Source: DAIOFH01 sp036745875 (GTDB taxonomy: Bacteria; Planctomycetota; SZUA-567). From it: 47,932 bases of DNA. Both the position numbers and the translations under genes were made by a program. Shown one piece after another: positions 1 to 9,184 of this stretch (position 1 is its first letter; each line of letters starts with the position of its first letter). The stretch spans positions 1-47,932 of the forward strand of contig DAIOFH010000009.1 of NCBI GenBank assembly GCA_036745875.1. Reading direction: 5' to 3'. The notes under the pieces were generated by a model. The model was not told the DNA's origin, did not search any database, and saw only the letters and a list, made by a program, of their open reading frames with translations.

Positions 1-219
1 TATCGACATACGGAAAACCAGATGAACTCACACGTCTTTCATACCATCTCCTGTATGGGTGTTTCCCCTTTATGTATATTATCACCCGATTTGGCAGTAT
101 CTGTGGAAATAATGCGGAGAACTTGTTCGATCGAGACAGAAACACGAGTACATTGGAAACACGTTTAGATTACATGTCCCCGGCATCCGGTTTTCTGTCG
201 CATGTTTCCCGCCGGCGTC
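1..219. other. Window edge, no gene recognised
   Basis: This stretch lies downstream of the YhcH-family gene, which is read leftward. I see no convincing coding frame with a ribosome binding site, no RNA gene and no hairpin followed by a T-run. The left end may cut through a longer intergenic region. Confidence 0.5.
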
Positions 220-735
220 TTATGCCTTGCCTTCCGCATGGTTGTTCATATTGGTGTACACCAACGTTTTTGAAAACGCCCGGAGTAATTTCATCGGTAT
301 TTTGACGACGCATTTTTTTACAAATTTCGATCCGGCGAAACATTCCGATTTGTGGACATCCGCAGGCATGAAAATGATGTAGTTTCCGGGTATGAGTTTG
401 ATGCACTGCACTGCTTCGTTCCTCGGTTCGGAGTGGAAGCGGACGTCTTCTTCCTTGATTTTGTCCTCCATCACCGGGAGTTCCGCCAGCGTGCCGAAGT
501 GCACGTTTTCGACGCCTGTGAGCATGTATTGCACGTCGGCGTATTGCGAATGGCTTTCAAATCGCTTGTCTTCGGGCTTTCCAGTTTCGTATTCCCGTAT
601 GATGGCGAACATGCCGTTCTCAAGTTCATGCCTGCCTTCGGGAAGCGTGCCTGCCTGTTCGTCCAGGAAGTCCAGCGCCTGTTGTATTGCCTTTGACTTC
701 ATCCACCGTTTTGTCTCAATGCCGCCGTATAGCAT
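220..735 (-). CDS. YhcH/YjgK/YiaL family protein (EbgC-like)
   Basis: A 171-residue protein of the YhcH/YjgK/YiaL (DUF386) family, which includes the beta-galactosidase subunit EbgC; members are small cupin-like proteins linked to sugar or sialic-acid metabolism. The visible family signature is the FESHSQYADVQYMLTG segment near residues 58-73, followed by an acidic stretch and the PGNYIIFMPADVHKS loop carrying a candidate metal-binding His. The ATG at 735 follows AGGGGA with 8-9 bases of spacing. It begins 16 bases after the metF stop, so it is probably the last gene of a metH-metF-yhcH transcript. Its link to methionine synthesis is not obvious. The family call is firm; the substrate is unknown. 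Confidence 0.85.
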   Translation of the reverse strand: MLYGGIETKRWMKSKAIQQALDFLDEQAGTLPEGRHELENGMFAIIREYETGKPEDKRFESHSQYADVQYMLTGVENVHFGTLAELPVMEDKIKEEDVRFHSEPRNEAVQCIKLIPGNYIIFMPADVHKSECFAGSKFVKKCVVKIPMKLLRAFSKTLVYTNMNNHAEGKA

Positions 736-751
736 CGTTTTTCCCCTTTTA

Positions 752-1648
752 TCAGTCAGTCCAACCCATAGCCCTGAGGGTTGCGAATACAGTATGGCAG
801 GCCCGCGACTGGTTGAGCGTGTAGAAATGAATACCCGGCGCGCCGCGTCGCAGCAGGTCGGCCGCCTGGGCTGAGGCGTAGGAGACGCCGATTTCGCGCA
901 CGCCGGTGCTGTCCGTATAAGCGTCGAGGGATTCCACGAGTGACGGGGGCACGATCACTTTGCACATGGATTGGAAGCGTTCGACTTGTCCCGTGCGGGT
1001 GATCGGCATGAGTCCCGGCATGATGGGAATCTTGATGCCGGCTTTCCTGGCTTTTTCCGAAAAGTCGAAATAGACGTCGTTGTTGAAAAACATCTGGCTG
1101 ATGACGAAGTCCGCTCCGGCGTCGACCTTTTCCTTTAAGTAAAAGAGGTCTTTTTCCGCGCTGAGCGCCTCGGGATGGATTTCCGGATAGCCTGCGACGC
1201 CGACCGACGCGTCCGAGACTGTTTTCTTGATTATTTCCACCACTTCGCGGGCGTTTTTGGCCTGGTCGGGGGATGGCTTCCAGTCGGGGTTGTCGCGCGG
1301 CGGGTCGCCTCTCAGGGCAAGGAAGTTCCGGATCCCGCGTTTATGGTATTCCTTGATCACGTCGGCGAGTTCTGAGCGCGAATAGCCTGCGGCGGTGACG
1401 TGCGCCATGACGCCGAATGAATGTTTGTGCTGCATGTCGACGACCAGGTCGCGGGTGAGGTCGCGGGTGCTGCCGCCCGCGCCGCAGGTTACGGAGACGA
1501 AGGTCGGGGCGAGGGTGGACAGTTCCTCGACCGAGCGTTCCAGCGTCTTCATGCCGGCTTCGTCCTTGGGCGGAAAAAATTCAAAGGAAAAAACCGGGTC
1601 GCGGTGGTACAAGCGTTCCCGCATACTGTCTGCAACTGTCAGGGTCAT
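752..1648 (-). CDS. metF: Methylenetetrahydrofolate reductase MetF
   Basis: A 298-residue cytosolic flavoenzyme of the MetF family, which reduces 5,10-methylene-THF to 5-methyl-THF, the methyl donor for the adjacent methionine synthase. The N-terminal FSFEFFPPKD motif, the SVTCGAGGSTRD segment and HVTAAGYSRSEL are the usual TIM-barrel folate and FAD contacts, and the length is normal for the single-domain bacterial enzyme. ATG at 1648 is preceded by GGAG at good spacing and lies 17 bases after the metH stop, which indicates one operon. There is no C-terminal regulatory domain of the eukaryotic kind. The cosubstrate (NADH or ferredoxin) cannot be read from the sequence. Confidence 0.95.
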   Translation of the reverse strand: MTLTVADSMRERLYHRDPVFSFEFFPPKDEAGMKTLERSVEELSTLAPTFVSVTCGAGGSTRDLTRDLVVDMQHKHSFGVMAHVTAAGYSRSELADVIKEYHKRGIRNFLALRGDPPRDNPDWKPSPDQAKNAREVVEIIKKTVSDASVGVAGYPEIHPEALSAEKDLFYLKEKVDAGADFVISQMFFNNDVYFDFSEKARKAGIKIPIMPGLMPITRTGQVERFQSMCKVIVPPSLVESLDAYTDSTGVREIGVSYASAQAADLLRRGAPGIHFYTLNQSRACHTVFATLRAMGWTD

Positions 1649-1665
1649 TGTTCACTCCAGATAAA

Positions 1666-4134
1666 TTATTTTGTTTCCGCGATAAATTTGCCGTTGCCGT
1701 CGGCGGCCAATTTTTCCGCCAGCTTGACGGCGGAAACGGCGTCGGTGCTGAAGCCGTCGGCGGCGATTTCCCTGGCATAGCCTTCGGTTACGGCTGCGCC
1801 GCCAACCATGATGGGTGCCTTGACGCCTGCCGCCTTGATCGCTGTAACAGAATCCTTCATCGCCGCCAGAGTTGTCGTCATCAATGCGGACAAGCCGACG
1901 ACGCGGACTTCCGGTTTTTCCGCCTCCTTGATGATTCTTTCCGGTGCGACGTCCTTGCCGAGGTCGACGACGGTGAAGCCGTGGTTTCTGAGCATCAGGA
2001 CGACGAGGTTTTTGCCGATGTCATGGACATCGCCTTTGACCGTGGCGAAAATGATGGTACCGCGCCCGACAGGGGCTTTCCCCTCGCGCGTTTTTTCCAG
2101 TGCCGGTTCGGCGACCTCCATCGCGAGGCGCATCGCTTCGCCGGCCAGCATCAGCTGCGGCAGGTAGTATTCCTTTGTCTCGAACAGGTCGCCTGCCTTG
2201 ACGATTGCCGGGACAAGATGCTTTTCCACCAGGACGTCGGGGGCTATGCCGCCTTCGAGTGCGGCCTGGACGGCGGAAGCGACTTTCTTGACGTCCCCTT
2301 TGAGGATGCACAGTCCTGCCTGGTCGGCGGGGCTTGCCGCAGGCGCTTCCTTGGCGGCTGCCGGGGCGTCTTTTTTGCCGCCGTGCAGGGCGATGAAGTT
2401 GCCGATGCCGTCGCGGCGGCCAAGGAGCGCGTTTGCCGCGTCTTTCGCGGACATCAGGCTTTCCACGGACGGATTGGCGATCACCGCGCCTAGTCCCGCT
2501 GCCGCGGCCATGGACAGGAAATGCGCATTTATGAGGCCGCGCTCGGGCATGCCGAAGGAGATGTTCGACAGGCCGATCATGCTTCTTAGGCCGTGTTCTT
2601 CAGTCAGCCGGCGGATGAATTCTATGCTGTTCAATGCCGCCTCCGGGTCGGAGCTGATGGTCATGGCAAGGCCGTCGACAATGACGTCGTCTTCGCTGTA
2701 GCCGTGTTTGGCCACTGCCGCCATGACTTCCTTGGTGACAGCTACGCGCTCGTCCGGCGTGTTAGGAATAAACCCTTCCGCCACCGGGAGGACGATAAGC
2801 ATCGCGCCGTATTTGGCGGCGATGGGCAGAAGTTTCTCGATCCGCGCGTGTTCTCCCGACACGGAGTTGACTAGCGCGCGGCCGGGGTAGATCCGAAGTG
2901 CCGCTTCCATCGCGTCCGGGTTTACGGAGTCGATCACCAGCGGAAGCGGGTTGGCATTGGCGAGCAACACCACGGCCTGGCGCAGACTGTCGGCTTCGTC
3001 GAGGCCGCCAAGGCCTAGATTGACGTCGAGGAGGTCGGCTCCAGCGGCGAGCTGGTCGTCGGCGAAGCGCCTGACGCCGGAAAGGTCGCCGGAAAGGAGT
3101 TCCGCCTGGAAAGCCTTTTTGCCTGTCGGGTTGATGCGTTCCCCGATGACGCGCATGGGCGGGCGGGGGTCGGTTTTGCCCGCGAAAGAGACGACTTTGC
3201 GCGCCGAACTTATGGAAGGCAGGCTGGAATCCGGGCTGGGCATGGCCGGGACGGGTGAAAGGGCCTTGACGCGGTTGATCGCTTCCGTGATGTGTTCCGG
3301 CGAGGTGCCGCAGCAGCCGCCTACGACGCGCGCGCCGGCGTTGACGAATTTCATAAGCGATGTCGCGAATGCATCCGGTTCAAGGTTGTAGCGGACCTTG
3401 CCGTCAACCATCTCCGGCACACCGGCATTGGGCTTGGCCAGCACTGGAACGCGGGAATAGGGAAGGGCGGCCTGGGCGAGTTTGAGCATTTCTTCCGGAC
3501 CGGTCGAGCAGTTTGACCCGACGGCGTCGGCTCCGAGGGCCTGGAGTGTGACGATTGCGGAATCAGGCCCGCCGCCGGTGAGGGTTTTTCCGTCCTTGTC
3601 GTAGGTAAGGCTGGTGAAGACCGGAATGTCAGGGGCAAGGGAGCGCACGGCGATCAGCGCGGCGCGCGCTTCCTGGATGTCCAGCATCGTCTCGATCATG
3701 AACCCGTCGACGCCGCCGCGCAGCAGCGCGGCCGCCTGCTGGCGGAAGACGTCCACCGCCTCTTCGAACGGGAGGTCGCCGAAGGGTTCGACGATTCGCC
3801 CGGTCGGGGACATGTCGCCAAACAGCCAGGCATTGCCGACAGCGGTCCGGGATATGCGGACCAGTTGTTCATTCATTTCATCAACCGCGTGGGACAGGCC
3901 GTGGTCGGCGAGCTTGATGCGGTTTGCGCCGAAGGTGCAGGCGAGGATGATGTCGGAACCGGCAGCGGCGTATTTGCTGTGCAGGTCGCGGATGGCGTCC
4001 GGGTTTTCGATTACCCATTGTTCTGGGCAGGCTCCGGCAGGCAGGCCGCGTTTCACCAGCTCGCTGCCGGTGGAACCATCCAGGAAGATAGGGCGTTGCG
4101 CGGCGAGCGCATGGAACTCTTTTCTGGTTGGCAA
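1666..4134 (-). CDS. metH: Cobalamin-dependent methionine synthase, short form
   Basis: An 822-residue MetH-type enzyme that transfers the methyl group of 5-methyl-THF to homocysteine through cobalamin. Domains in order: homocysteine-binding barrel (about 1-290, zinc ligands C209, C274, C275), pterin-binding barrel (about 320-585, GERINPTGKK at 331-340), cobalamin cap (about 605-690) and cobalamin-binding domain with GDVHDIGKN at 701-709, H704 being the lower axial ligand. The roughly 330-residue AdoMet-dependent reactivation domain of E. coli MetH (1227 residues) is absent. I chose the TTG start at 4134 because AAAGGAAA sits just upstream; an open frame runs on to 4263 but reads as non-homologous leader. 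It is first in the metH-metF-yhcH operon. Confidence 0.93.
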   Translation of the reverse strand: MPTRKEFHALAAQRPIFLDGSTGSELVKRGLPAGACPEQWVIENPDAIRDLHSKYAAAGSDIILACTFGANRIKLADHGLSHAVDEMNEQLVRISRTAVGNAWLFGDMSPTGRIVEPFGDLPFEEAVDVFRQQAAALLRGGVDGFMIETMLDIQEARAALIAVRSLAPDIPVFTSLTYDKDGKTLTGGGPDSAIVTLQALGADAVGSNCSTGPEEMLKLAQAALPYSRVPVLAKPNAGVPEMVDGKVRYNLEPDAFATSLMKFVNAGARVVGGCCGTSPEHITEAINRVKALSPVPAMPSPDSSLPSISSARKVVSFAGKTDPRPPMRVIGERINPTGKKAFQAELLSGDLSGVRRFADDQLAAGADLLDVNLGLGGLDEADSLRQAVVLLANANPLPLVIDSVNPDAMEAALRIYPGRALVNSVSGEHARIEKLLPIAAKYGAMLIVLPVAEGFIPNTPDERVAVTKEVMAAVAKHGYSEDDVIVDGLAMTISSDPEAALNSIEFIRRLTEEHGLRSMIGLSNISFGMPERGLINAHFLSMAAAAGLGAVIANPSVESLMSAKDAANALLGRRDGIGNFIALHGGKKDAPAAAKEAPAASPADQAGLCILKGDVKKVASAVQAALEGGIAPDVLVEKHLVPAIVKAGDLFETKEYYLPQLMLAGEAMRLAMEVAEPALEKTREGKAPVGRGTIIFATVKGDVHDIGKNLVVLMLRNHGFTVVDLGKDVAPERIIKEAEKPEVRVVGLSALMTTTLAAMKDSVTAIKAAGVKAPIMVGGAAVTEGYAREIAADGFSTDAVSAVKLAEKLAADGNGKFIAETK

Positions 4135-4259
4135 GAGGTTTCCTTTACTAGCATGTATTAAATACTGCAAACAGAGTATACAGGCATTGTAGCCGGGACG
4201 GCGGAGATGGCAAGCAAACTTCGCGCCTGTTTCGAATGGCCACGGAATTTGCCTTGTCG

Positions 4260-4274
4260 TCATAGCCGCTATGA
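4260..4274. promoter_or_regulatory. 15-bp perfect palindrome, candidate operator
   Basis: TCATAGC, a central C, then GCTATGA forms a perfect 15-bp palindrome in the gap between divergent metH and the symporter gene, 55 bases before the symporter ATG. It lies between weak promoter-like hexamers (TTGTCG at 4255 and TAAAGT at 4277). This looks like a dimeric repressor site; the regulator is unknown. Confidence 0.4.
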
Positions 4275-4329
4275 GATAAAGTATTATTCATATTTACGGT
4301 TACACATCGCAACCCTCTGGAGAAATTCC

Positions 4330-5709
4330 ATGCACAACAAGGAACGGGAAAGTTTGGCTACTCGGCTCGGGTTTATTTTCGTTGCGGCGGGGTGTGCCAT
4401 TGGCCTTGGCAATGTCTGGCGTTTTCCCTATGTCACGGGCAAATACGGTGGCGGCGCTTTTGTCATGTTTTACCTGCTGTTCCTATTTGTTCTCGCCGCG
4501 CCGATAATGGTGATGGAGTTTGCCGTAGGCAGGGCATCAAGGCAAAATATCGGCAATTCATTCAAGGTTTTGGAGCCGAAGGGTACCTGGTGGCACATTC
4601 ATGGCTACACGGGGATCATCGGCAACTACATCCTGATGATGTTTTATACCACCGTATCCGGTTGGATGCTGGCGTATTGCTATTACAGCATCACCGGGCG
4701 GCTGTCCGGCCTGGACCCGGAGCGCGTCGGGGCGTTCTTCGAAGGCACTTTGCATAATCCGGCCGCCCAGGTCTTCTGGATGGCGGTGACTATTGTGGCT
4801 GGCTTCCTCGTCTGTCTTGCCGGCTTGCGGAGGGGGGTGGAGACCGTCACCAAGGTCATGATGAGCGGGTTGTTCGTCCTCCTCATCATCCTTGTCGTGC
4901 GCTCGGTGACACTCCCTGGAGCAGAGGCGGGGATCGCCTTTTACCTCAAGCCCGACTGGAGCAGGTTGGCGGAGAACGGAGTATGGACCAGCATTTTCGC
5001 CGCGATGGGACAAGCGTTTTTCACTCTCAGCATCGGTATAGGCAGCATGGCTATCTTCGGCAGCTACATCGGCAAGGAGTATTCCCTCACGGGTGAAACG
5101 ATGAGCGTGGTCGGTCTCGACCTTTTTGTCGCCCTGATGGCGGGCATGGTTATCTTCCCCGCCTGTTTCGCCTATGGCGTCAGCCCTGGCGCAGGGCCGG
5201 GCCTTATCTTCGTCACCCTTCCCAACGTATTCAACCAGATGGCCGGTGGTTTTGTCTGGGGATTCCTGTTTTTTGTCTTTATGGCCTGTGCGGCCATGAC
5301 TACCGTGATCGCGGTATTTGAGAATATAGTCGCGTTCGGCATCGATGTTCTGCATATGAGCCGCCGCCGTTCAGTGTTGATCAATATGGCGTTGATGTTG
5401 ATCCTGGCGACGCCATGCGCCTTGGGCTTTAGTTATCTGCAGGATTTTCAGCCGCTTGGGGAGGGATCAGGGGTTCTGGATCTTGAGGATTTCATCGTTA
5501 GCAACAACATGTTGCCGTTGGGGTCGCTCGTATATCTGTTGTTCTGTACTTCGCGTTATGGCTGGGGTTGGGATAATTTCATTGCCGAAGCGGATACGGG
5601 CAAAGGACCGAAGTTCCCGCGCATTCTCAAATCGTATTTCAAATACGTACTGCCTATAATTGTCCTGATTATCTTCATTCAGGGTTATATTGAGAAGTTC
5701 TTCTCCTAG
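4330..5709 (+). CDS. Sodium:neurotransmitter symporter family (SNF/NSS) transporter
   Basis: A 459-residue integral membrane protein of the LeuT-like SNF family, which imports amino acids or related amines with sodium. TM1 carries the family sodium/substrate signature (AAGCAIGLGNVWRFPY) and is followed by GKYGGGAFVMFYL; about eleven hydrophobic helices follow, as in bacterial NSS members (usually 440-500 residues). The start is the ATG at 4330, preceded by CTGGAG with suitable spacing. Translation could extend to 4207, but that stretch is not homologous-looking and overlaps the metH leader. It is monocistronic, divergent from metH, with a palindrome in front of it. The substrate cannot be predicted. 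Confidence 0.92.
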   Translation: MHNKERESLATRLGFIFVAAGCAIGLGNVWRFPYVTGKYGGGAFVMFYLLFLFVLAAPIMVMEFAVGRASRQNIGNSFKVLEPKGTWWHIHGYTGIIGNYILMMFYTTVSGWMLAYCYYSITGRLSGLDPERVGAFFEGTLHNPAAQVFWMAVTIVAGFLVCLAGLRRGVETVTKVMMSGLFVLLIILVVRSVTLPGAEAGIAFYLKPDWSRLAENGVWTSIFAAMGQAFFTLSIGIGSMAIFGSYIGKEYSLTGETMSVVGLDLFVALMAGMVIFPACFAYGVSPGAGPGLIFVTLPNVFNQMAGGFVWGFLFFVFMACAAMTTVIAVFENIVAFGIDVLHMSRRRSVLINMALMLILATPCALGFSYLQDFQPLGEGSGVLDLEDFIVSNNMLPLGSLVYLLFCTSRYGWGWDNFIAEADTGKGPKFPRILKSYFKYVLPIIVLIIFIQGYIEKFFS

Positions 5710-5719
5710 TATTTATTAG

Positions 5720-5747
5720 TTGCCTGCACCGTCAGGGAAGGTATAAT
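5720..5747 (+). promoter_or_regulatory. Sigma70-type promoter of the phoH run
   Basis: TTGCCT (5720-5725), a 16-base spacer and a perfect TATAAT (5742-5747) lie 11 bases beyond the symporter stop. Transcription from here would begin near 5755 and give a leader of about 120 bases before phoH. Confidence 0.65.
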
Positions 5748-5767
5748 TCATCCGTAATACGCTATCC

Positions 5768-5842
5768 CGGGAAACAAATCGTTTCCCGCGGCCTTCCATA
5801 AACAGAGGGGAGGTCCGGAGAGGAGAAAGTCCCCGCTCCGGA
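5768..5842 (+). promoter_or_regulatory. Structured 5' leader of phoH
   Basis: The leader contains a perfect 8-bp hairpin (CGGGAAAC/GTTTCCCG, 5768-5788) with no T-run. It also has two interleaved helices, GGGGA (5807-5811) with TCCCC (5830-5834) and TCCGGAG (5814-5820) with CTCCGGA (5836-5842), which have the order of an H-type pseudoknot. This suggests post-transcriptional control of the operon. No known riboswitch family is recognised. Confidence 0.45.
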
Positions 5843-5876
5843 ATGGAAAAATTCACCGTTAGGAACCTTGCAGCCT

Positions 5877-6884
5877 ATGCGCACAGAAATACACCTTCCC
5901 CCCGACACCGAGCGGCAGCGCTTGCTGTTCGGACCCAATGACAAACATTTTCGCATGCTCAAAGCCGAACTCGGAGTAAATCTCGTCGCCCGCCGCGGCC
6001 GCTTGATGATCGACGGCGAAGAAAACTCCGTTTCCCGCGCCTTGAACGTCATCGAACGCATGCTCGAAGCCATTGACAAGGGACAGGCCTTCGTCGCCGA
6101 AGAACTGTCCACCCTTATGGAACGCCACAACGAGGACAACGAACGCGTCAGGTCTGAAGGCGTCATCTTCACCGACCGCCTCCGTATCGAGGCACGCACG
6201 CCCAACCAGGCCGAATACATCCGCCTAATCCGCGACAACAGCCTGGTGTTCGGCATGGGCCCGGCAGGGTCGGGGAAAACCTACCTCGCCGTCGCCTGCG
6301 CCGTCGAATCCCTGCGCTACGGCGAAGTCAAACGCGTCGTCCTGACCCGCCCGGCCGTCGAGGCGGGGGAGCACCTCGGCTTTCTTCCCGGCGACATGCG
6401 GGAAAAAGTCGACCCCTACCTGAAGCCGATCTACGACGCCCTGGACGACATGATCTCCCGCCGCCAACTGGCGAACTATGTCGAAGCGGGCATTCTCGAA
6501 GTCGCCCCGCTTGCCTATATGCGCGGGCGCACCCTGGCGCGCTCGTTCGTCATCCTCGACGAGGCGCAGAATACGACTCCGGGACAGATGAAAATGCTCC
6601 TGACCCGACTGGGAGAACAATCACGTTGCGTCGTCACCGGCGACCTGACCCAGGTCGACCTTGCCAGCAGGGGACAGGATTCCGGTTTGAAACACGCTTC
6701 CCGCATTCTGTCGGGAATCAATGGGATCGGCATGATGCACCTCACCGGGGACGATATCGTCAGGCATCGCCTGGTGCGTGATATCGTCCGCGCCTATGAC
6801 AAAGATGAAGAGAACCACGGTGAGGCCGGGAAAGCGGCCGAAGCGGAAAACAATGCGAAAAACGCAATCGAGGTGAACGAATAA
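5877..6884 (+). CDS. phoH: PhoH family ATPase (YbeZ-like)
   Basis: A 335-residue cytosolic P-loop protein of the PhoH/YbeZ family, a putative RNA-associated NTPase usually encoded with ybeY. An N-terminal KH-like region (about 1-95) precedes the P-loop GPAGSGKT (128-135) and a Walker B FVILDEAQN (DEAQ at 228-231). The C-terminal tail is acidic and rich in Ala, Glu and Asn, and probably disordered. ATG at 5877 is chosen; a TTG at 5868 adds three residues but would sit only 3 bases from AGGA. pgpH begins at the base after the TAA. The phoH-pgpH-ybeY order is widely conserved and points to rRNA maturation and stress. Confidence 0.93.
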   Translation: MRTEIHLPPDTERQRLLFGPNDKHFRMLKAELGVNLVARRGRLMIDGEENSVSRALNVIERMLEAIDKGQAFVAEELSTLMERHNEDNERVRSEGVIFTDRLRIEARTPNQAEYIRLIRDNSLVFGMGPAGSGKTYLAVACAVESLRYGEVKRVVLTRPAVEAGEHLGFLPGDMREKVDPYLKPIYDALDDMISRRQLANYVEAGILEVAPLAYMRGRTLARSFVILDEAQNTTPGQMKMLLTRLGEQSRCVVTGDLTQVDLASRGQDSGLKHASRILSGINGIGMMHLTGDDIVRHRLVRDIVRAYDKDEENHGEAGKAAEAENNAKNAIEVNE

Positions 6885-9158
6885 ATGCCAGGAAAACAAC
6901 GCAGAGGAATTGTCGAACAGGAACGCCTCAAAACCGCGGCCATGCTCGAGGCGATGTCGCGACTCAGGTCTTTTCGCCGCTGGGACCGCGTGTATTATAT
7001 CGCAGTCATTGTGTGGGCGCTTTTGGCTGCTTTGCCGTCGGTGTATGTCGGCAGGCCGCTTCCCTACCAGGTCGGTTCGACCGCCGTGGCTGATGCCTAC
7101 AGCCGCGTCGATTTTCAATGGCACGATTCGTCCGCTGAAGAAGCGGCGGTAAAAAATCTCGAATCGGGCTACGCCCGGCGCTACCGTGAGGAACCGCTGA
7201 ACATCTGGTCCTCCGAAACGTACGGTTCAATAGACCAGCTGCTGTCCCAGGCAGCATCCGCCGGCAACGTCGACGACGTCGAAACGGCGGCGGCGGAACT
7301 CGGCATAGCCATCTCCGCCGATCAGGCCTCGGCGATCTGGCAGGGCGCCGTCGTCGCCAGGAACGATCCCTACCACTACCTGGTGAGGCCCATGCGGGAA
7401 ACATTGGAAAACGACATTTTCCCCAGGGGCATCCTCGACCGCTCGCGCTACGAGCGCGAACGCGGCAGAACCATACAGATCATCCGCGACGGCGTCTCCT
7501 ACCCGGCCATGGTCGGCGGCGAGCGCGGCCCCGCCACCGTACCGCAACTGGACGGCGAGCTGCGCAACAGGCTCGACGCGCGTTTCTCCGTGTGGATTCC
7601 ACAGGATTTCAGGACCGCGCTGGCGGATATTGTGCTGCAGCGGCTGCGTCCGAGCCTTATCTACGACGAGGCCGGCTCCAATCAGGAACTGGCGGAACGA
7701 CGGGTCGAACTGATTTCACAGGTGCAGGGCATCAAGAAAAACGACCGGCTTGTCAGCCGCGGCGACGTCCTCACCCTCGACCAACTCGCCAAACTCCGCG
7801 CCGAGGAGGACGCCTTCCGCAGAACGCAGGGTTGGAGCATGCCTGCCGCCCGCTTTATCGGCAACTTCCTCATTTTCTTGGCCCTGGCGGCAGCCATGGT
7901 GATCTTTTTCCGAGTGGTCGAAAGCGCGCGTCCCGGCGTGGTGCGCCGATTCCTGTCCGCCGCCACTTTATGCCTGCTTCCCATTTTCTCCGGCTACTGG
8001 CTTATCTGGATGGGACTGCCCGGCACCATGCTCCCCATCGGCATCGTCGCCGGCGTCGCCGCCCTCGGGATGAACACCCGCGTCGCCATTTTCCTGACTG
8101 CGCTGTCCTCGCTCTGTTGCCTGATCCTTTTTGAAGGCAGGCCGGATTTGATGGTCGGGTATCTCGCTTCCGCCTGGTTCTTCGTCTATACGGCGACCAG
8201 GGTCCGCTGGCGGACATTGCTGTTGGTGATGGCGATTGTCGCCGGCCTGGTCGGCAGCATAGCGTTTATCGCCTGGAACCTCGCGCGCGGGGATATGCAC
8301 GATATCCTCACCGTCAAGATGGACTGGTCGAATATCCTCGACAGCAGTAGGGCCCCGCTGTTCGCCGCAGGCGGTCTTTTCGCCAACTGGCTGGTTTGCG
8401 GCGTGATCATCCTCTGCATACTGCCTCTGATCGAACGTTTTTTCAATGTCACCACCCGAATCCGCCTCCAGGACCTGGCAAGCCAGGAACATCCCCTTAT
8501 CAGGCGTCTCATTGTCGAAGCGCCCGGCACCTACAACCACTCGGTGATTGTCAGCACCCTCGCCGAATCGGCTGCTGAAACTGTCGGCATGGACGGTTTG
8601 AATGCCCGTATCGGCGGGTTGTTCCACGACGTGGGCAAACTGGTGAAACCGGAGTATTTCACCGAAAACGAATTCGGCATCAGCCGCCACGACAACCTCA
8701 GCCCGCACATGTCGGCCTTGCTGATCATCAACCACGTCAAGGACGGGACGGAAATCGCCAAAAGCTTCAAGCTTCCCTCCACCGTCATCGACATGATCAT
8801 GCAGCACCACGGCACCGGCCTGATGCGGTATTTCTACCACAAGGCCGTGACCCAGGCTCCGAAGGGCACCGAGGTCTCATGGGAACCGTTCCTCTATCCG
8901 GGGCCGAAACCGCAGACCCCGGAGGCCGGGATCCTCATGCTCGCGGATATTGTCGAAGCCGCATCCCGCAGCCTTTCCAACCCCTCGCCGCAACGCCTGC
9001 GGACGCTTGTCGGCAATCTTTGCCGCGACAAGCTGCTTGAAGGCCAGCTCGAGGATTCGGGCCTGACCATGAGCCAGGTCGCCAAGGTGGAGGAGGTATT
9101 TTACCGGCTCCTCATCAGCATGTTCCATACACGGGTCCAGTATCCCGGTAAATCATAA
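6885..9158 (+). CDS. pgpH: 7TM-HD domain phosphodiesterase (PgpH type)
   Basis: A 757-residue inner-membrane protein with one N-terminal TM, a large extracytoplasmic 7TMR-HDED domain (about 70-310), seven TM helices (about 320-500) and a cytoplasmic HD domain. The metal-site residues H552 (in YNHSV) and H581-D582 (in HDVGK) are present. Well-studied Firmicute homologues hydrolyse c-di-AMP; that activity is known for the family and only inferred here. The ATG immediately follows the phoH stop, with GAGGTG inside the end of phoH as ribosome site, so translation is probably coupled. ybeY follows after 26 bases. Confidence 0.9.
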   Translation: MPGKQRRGIVEQERLKTAAMLEAMSRLRSFRRWDRVYYIAVIVWALLAALPSVYVGRPLPYQVGSTAVADAYSRVDFQWHDSSAEEAAVKNLESGYARRYREEPLNIWSSETYGSIDQLLSQAASAGNVDDVETAAAELGIAISADQASAIWQGAVVARNDPYHYLVRPMRETLENDIFPRGILDRSRYERERGRTIQIIRDGVSYPAMVGGERGPATVPQLDGELRNRLDARFSVWIPQDFRTALADIVLQRLRPSLIYDEAGSNQELAERRVELISQVQGIKKNDRLVSRGDVLTLDQLAKLRAEEDAFRRTQGWSMPAARFIGNFLIFLALAAAMVIFFRVVESARPGVVRRFLSAATLCLLPIFSGYWLIWMGLPGTMLPIGIVAGVAALGMNTRVAIFLTALSSLCCLILFEGRPDLMVGYLASAWFFVYTATRVRWRTLLLVMAIVAGLVGSIAFIAWNLARGDMHDILTVKMDWSNILDSSRAPLFAAGGLFANWLVCGVIILCILPLIERFFNVTTRIRLQDLASQEHPLIRRLIVEAPGTYNHSVIVSTLAESAAETVGMDGLNARIGGLFHDVGKLVKPEYFTENEFGISRHDNLSPHMSALLIINHVKDGTEIAKSFKLPSTVIDMIMQHHGTGLMRYFYHKAVTQAPKGTEVSWEPFLYPGPKPQTPEAGILMLADIVEAASRSLSNPSPQRLRTLVGNLCRDKLLEGQLEDSGLTMSQVAKVEEVFYRLLISMFHTRVQYPGKS

Positions 9159-9184
9159 CGCACAGGGAGTAATAAAATAACCAT

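Noticed and set aside
4134..4330. SAM or cobalamin riboswitch upstream of metH
   Set aside because: The leader is too short for a cobalamin riboswitch, and no SAM-box core or terminator was seen.
5811..5842. Similarity of the phoH leader (GGAGAGGAGAAAGTCC, then CCGCTCC) to the conserved P4-side sequence of RNase P RNA
   Set aside because: The match is short, the other universally conserved RNase P blocks are missing, and phoH begins 35 bases later, leaving no room for a 300-400 base RNA.
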